Source: an uncultured Bacteroidia bacterium
GTDB lineage: Bacteria > Bacteroidota > Bacteroidia > Bacteroidales > ML635J-15
Length of the DNA stretch: 33,754 nt
Direction: 5' to 3'
Assembly (NCBI GenBank): GCA_902790405.1
Contig: CADARW010000051.1
Coordinates: 1-33,754, forward strand
Shown here piece after piece: positions 31,808 through 33,754 of this stretch. The notes below the pieces were generated by a model. That model was not told where the DNA came from and made no database searches. It saw only the letters and a list, made by a program, of their open reading frames with translations. Position numbers and translations under genes: made by a program. Each line of letters starts with the position of its first letter. The first letter of the stretch is position 1.

Positions 31808-31857
31808 TATAAAGAGACTGTAAGCCTGTTCGCCTTTGGGCCTGTAAGCCTTCTTAT
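31808..31857 (-). repeat. CTGTAAGCC-type intergenic repeat
   Basis: CTGTAAGCCTGTTCGCC and GGGCCTGTAAGCCTTC occur in the short gap between the converging genes. They resemble the CTGCAAGCCTGCAAGCCTG run at about 11522-11550. A second dispersed intergenic repeat type is suspected from these two places only. Confidence 0.4.
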
Positions 31858-32831
31858 AACTTCGCTATTTCGTTTTTGATTCTTGTCCAGCGCTTTTCGT
31901 CCATTGTAGCACCTACAACTTCGATTACATTGCCAGCAATGAGATTTCCTGCCTTTACGCATCTGTCGAGCGACCAGTTGTTTACAAGACCATAAATAAA
32001 GCCTGCTGCGAAATTATCTCCTGCTGCTGTGGTATCAACACGGGTTGCTGGAAATTCGGGCTCACAATCCTTGTATTTGCCTTGTTTTACCCATGCGCCA
32101 TGCTTTCCAATCTTTACTACGGCAATGTCGCAAATTGACGAAATCATATCAAGTGCTGTCTCGGGGTCCTTGCCATCAGTAAATGCTGCTGCTTCCTCCT
32201 CGTTGGCAAAAACTATATCGACATACTTTTCGATGAGATAACGCAAAAATTCAAGATTATCTTCAACGACATTGTAGCTTGCAAGGTCGAGCGAAACCTT
32301 CAGTCCGTTTTCCTTTGCCAGCGACATTGCTTTCTCGATAAGTTCGTGGTTGATAATTAGATAACCTTCTACATGGAGAATGTCGTAATCGACAAACATT
32401 GTCGCATTGATATCTTCGGCCAGCAATTCAGCAGCAGCGCCAAGATAAGTTGCAAATGTACGTTCCGAATCCTTGCTTACCAATGCTACAGCACGACCAC
32501 TTGCAGTTTCGCTTTTTATCAAGCGGGGAATAACGCCTGTGCGCTTCATGTCGCTTGCAAAAAAGTCACCCAACTCGTCGGGGCCAATCTTGCCAACAAA
32601 ACCTGTTTCTATGCCCATATTAGCAAGACTGCGAATAGTATTTGCCGCCGAGCCTCCACTTGCCATGCTGCGTGGGAACTTTTTGGTCTCCATCTGGATT
32701 TTTTCGCTAAGTTCGCTGTCAACCAATTGCATACTGCCTTTCGGAAGGTTCAATTTTTCTAGAACCTTGTCGCTATCTATCATGGTCATTATATCGACCA
32801 ATGCATTTCCAAGTCCAATTACTTTTGCCAT
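31854..32831 (-). CDS. PfkB-family carbohydrate/nucleoside kinase (adenosine-kinase-like)
   Basis: The 325-residue cytosolic kinase has both PfkB signatures: the N-terminal substrate region 'SGGSAANTIRSLANMG' (G59-T65) and the C-terminal anion-hole motif DTTAAGDNFAAGF, with D272 as catalytic base. The start MAKVIGLGNALVDI and the overall length match the Bacteroidota group annotated as adenosine kinase, which phosphorylates adenosine or related nucleosides/sugars. In this group the usual DTxGAGD reads DTTAAGD; the catalytic Asp is kept. Substrate is uncertain within PfkB. The gene has its own -7 box at 32852-32859 and appears monocistronic. Confidence 0.9.
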   Translation of the reverse strand: MAKVIGLGNALVDIMTMIDSDKVLEKLNLPKGSMQLVDSELSEKIQMETKKFPRSMASGGSAANTIRSLANMGIETGFVGKIGPDELGDFFASDMKRTGVIPRLIKSETASGRAVALVSKDSERTFATYLGAAAELLAEDINATMFVDYDILHVEGYLIINHELIEKAMSLAKENGLKVSLDLASYNVVEDNLEFLRYLIEKYVDIVFANEEEAAAFTDGKDPETALDMISSICDIAVVKIGKHGAWVKQGKYKDCEPEFPATRVDTTAAGDNFAAGFIYGLVNNWSLDRCVKAGNLIAGNVIEVVGATMDEKRWTRIKNEIAKL

Positions 32832-32851
32832 AGTTTTAATTATTTACCATG

Positions 32852-32859
32852 CAAAGATA
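32852..32859 (-). promoter_or_regulatory. -7 box for the PfkB kinase gene
   Basis: On the minus strand TATCTTTG followed by CATGG matches TAnnTTTG, 21 nt before the ATG. Confidence 0.55.
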
Positions 32860-32912
32860 GAAAACAATTGACAATGGATAAAGTATAATTGACAATTAAT
32901 TTGCAATTAAAC

Positions 32913-32945
32913 AAAAAAGGCCGTCCCATTGTTGAAACGACCTTT
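32913..32945 (-). terminator. Intrinsic terminator of the BKACE gene
   Basis: On the minus strand AAAGGTCGTTTC pairs, with a few G-T pairs, with GGGACGGCCTTT around AACAAT, followed by TTTTTTG. It begins 26 nt after the stop codon. Confidence 0.75.
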
Positions 32946-32970
32946 ATCATTAACAATTTAAAATTTATAG

Positions 32971-33753
32971 TTATCTTGCCTTAAGTCCAAGAATCTGGCG
33001 TGCTTCTGCTGAAGTTGCGATTCCACGACCAAGTTCCTTAGCTATTCTTACAACCTTTGCAACGAGTTCGCCGTTCGACTTTGCAAGTACGCCCTTTTCG
33101 AGATAAAGGTTGTCTTCGAAACCTACGCGAACGTTTCCGCCCATTGCTATTGCTGCAGCTGCCATTGGGAAAGCATTGCGGCCAACACCTGTTACTGTCC
33201 AGGTAGAACCAGCAGGAATGCAGTTTACAAGCCAGCAGAGGTTTGCAACTGTTGCTGGGGTACAACCGGGAACGCCAAGTACGAAGTTGAACTGCATCGG
33301 GTCTCCGGGAACCTGACCTTTGCGAGCCATCGTGAGGATGGTATCGAGGTGTCCCATTTCGAAGCATTCGTATTCGGGCTTAATGCCGCGTTCGATCATA
33401 CGCTTGCCGAATGCACGCATAGTTGGCATTGTGTTGTCGAAAATTTCGTCACCGAAGTTGCAGGTACCGCAGTCGAGGGTAGCCATTTCGGGAACTGGGT
33501 TTGTATCGGTCGATTGCAGACGTTCATCGGGAGTCATACCTACTGCACCGCCAGTCGATGGGATAAGAATTACATCGGGGCAAACTTTGAGAATAGCCTC
33601 GGTGCATTCCTGGAAGCGGTCGCGGCTCTGGGTAGGAGTACCGTCGTCGAAACGAACGTGCAGGTGAACGATAGCAGCACCAGCGTCAACAGCCGACTTT
33701 GCTTCGCGTACGATTTCCTCAACGGTATAAGGTACGTTAGGATTCTGTTCCTT
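32971..33753 (-). CDS. BKACE-family beta-keto acid cleavage enzyme (kce-like), N-terminus missing
   Basis: About 260 residues are visible; the frame is open to the right edge, so the start lies outside (the internal ATG at 33537 is not the start). The metal-binding motif IVHLHVR near the visible N-terminus and 'RFDDGTPTQSRDRF' are typical of DUF849/BKACE enzymes, TIM-barrel zinc proteins that cleave beta-keto acids with acetyl-CoA. Further signs are STGGAVGMTPDER, ATLDCGTCNFGD, 'FNFVLGVPGCTPAT' and the active-site block VRVGFEDNLYL (R, E and D). The best-known member is 3-keto-5-aminohexanoate cleavage enzyme of lysine fermentation (kce), a pathway present in some Bacteroidales. Substrate assignment needs the neighbouring genes (kamA, kdd, kal), which would lie to the right of the window. 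Confidence 0.88.
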   Translation of the reverse strand, partial: KEQNPNVPYTVEEIVREAKSAVDAGAAIVHLHVRFDDGTPTQSRDRFQECTEAILKVCPDVILIPSTGGAVGMTPDERLQSTDTNPVPEMATLDCGTCNFGDEIFDNTMPTMRAFGKRMIERGIKPEYECFEMGHLDTILTMARKGQVPGDPMQFNFVLGVPGCTPATVANLCWLVNCIPAGSTWTVTGVGRNAFPMAAAAIAMGGNVRVGFEDNLYLEKGVLAKSNGELVAKVVRIAKELGRGIATSAEARQILGLKAR

Positions 33754-33754
33754 G

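Noticed and set aside
33320..33667. Plus-strand frame opposite the BKACE gene
   Set aside because: The minus strand carries conserved BKACE motifs throughout; this is its shadow.

Overview
The window is a stretch of a Bacteroidota chromosome, most likely order Bacteroidales. The evidence is: two very large secreted proteins with type IX secretion (T9SS) C-terminal sorting domains, a gldF-gldG pair, repeated -7 boxes of the form TAnnTTTG, a gingipain-like C25 protease, a C10 protease with BACON domains, and a dimeric-type glycyl-tRNA synthetase. No tRNA, rRNA, CRISPR array, insertion sequence or phage gene was seen.

Layout. 1-3760: the tail of a MORN-repeat protein, a secreted M14 carboxypeptidase with DUF4214-like repeats, a tract of short hairpin repeats, and an orphan HigA-type antitoxin behind a palindromic operator. 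3904-5442: glyQS. 5568-11299 (minus): a C10 (streptopain-like) protease with BACON domains, about ten InlB-B-like repeats and a T9SS sorting domain, broken inside the repeat array. 11652-15257: gldF, gldG and a DUF4340 gene as one operon. 15380-17345: dnaN and a DnaQ-type exonuclease, each with its own terminator. 17440-18312 (minus): a lipoprotein that seems to stop 16 codons early. 18636-19474 (minus): a broken PflX-type radical SAM gene. 19643-24947: efp (frameshifted), a broken and an intact Wzz-like chain-length gene, an O-antigen ligase/polymerase, yraN and a secreted esterase, closely packed on the plus strand. 25130-31750: a 2206-residue gingipain-like protease. 31854-33754 (minus): an adenosine-kinase-like sugar kinase and a BKACE (kce-like) enzyme cut by the window edge.

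How it fits together. GldF/GldG belong to the gliding/T9SS lineage, and the C10 and C25 proteases are typical T9SS cargo, so the window combines part of the secretion-associated machinery with its exported proteases. The Wzz/ligase genes make surface polysaccharide; in T9SS bacteria a surface polysaccharide (A-LPS) anchors such cargo, but a link between these particular genes is inference.

Most notable: (1) a family of tiny self-complementary words (GGC-NNC-GCC / GCC-NNC-GGC) tiled directly behind stop codons and oriented with the upstream gene; (2) a C25 protease that keeps every Kgp lysine-pocket residue I can place; (3) a HigA gene whose first codons look like the remnant of HigB; (4) five damaged reading frames in about 14 kb (three internal out-of-frame deletions, one homopolymer frameshift, one probable nonsense codon), which is either real gene decay or an assembly problem; (5) the same unusual promoter layout in front of dnaN and the gingipain-like gene.
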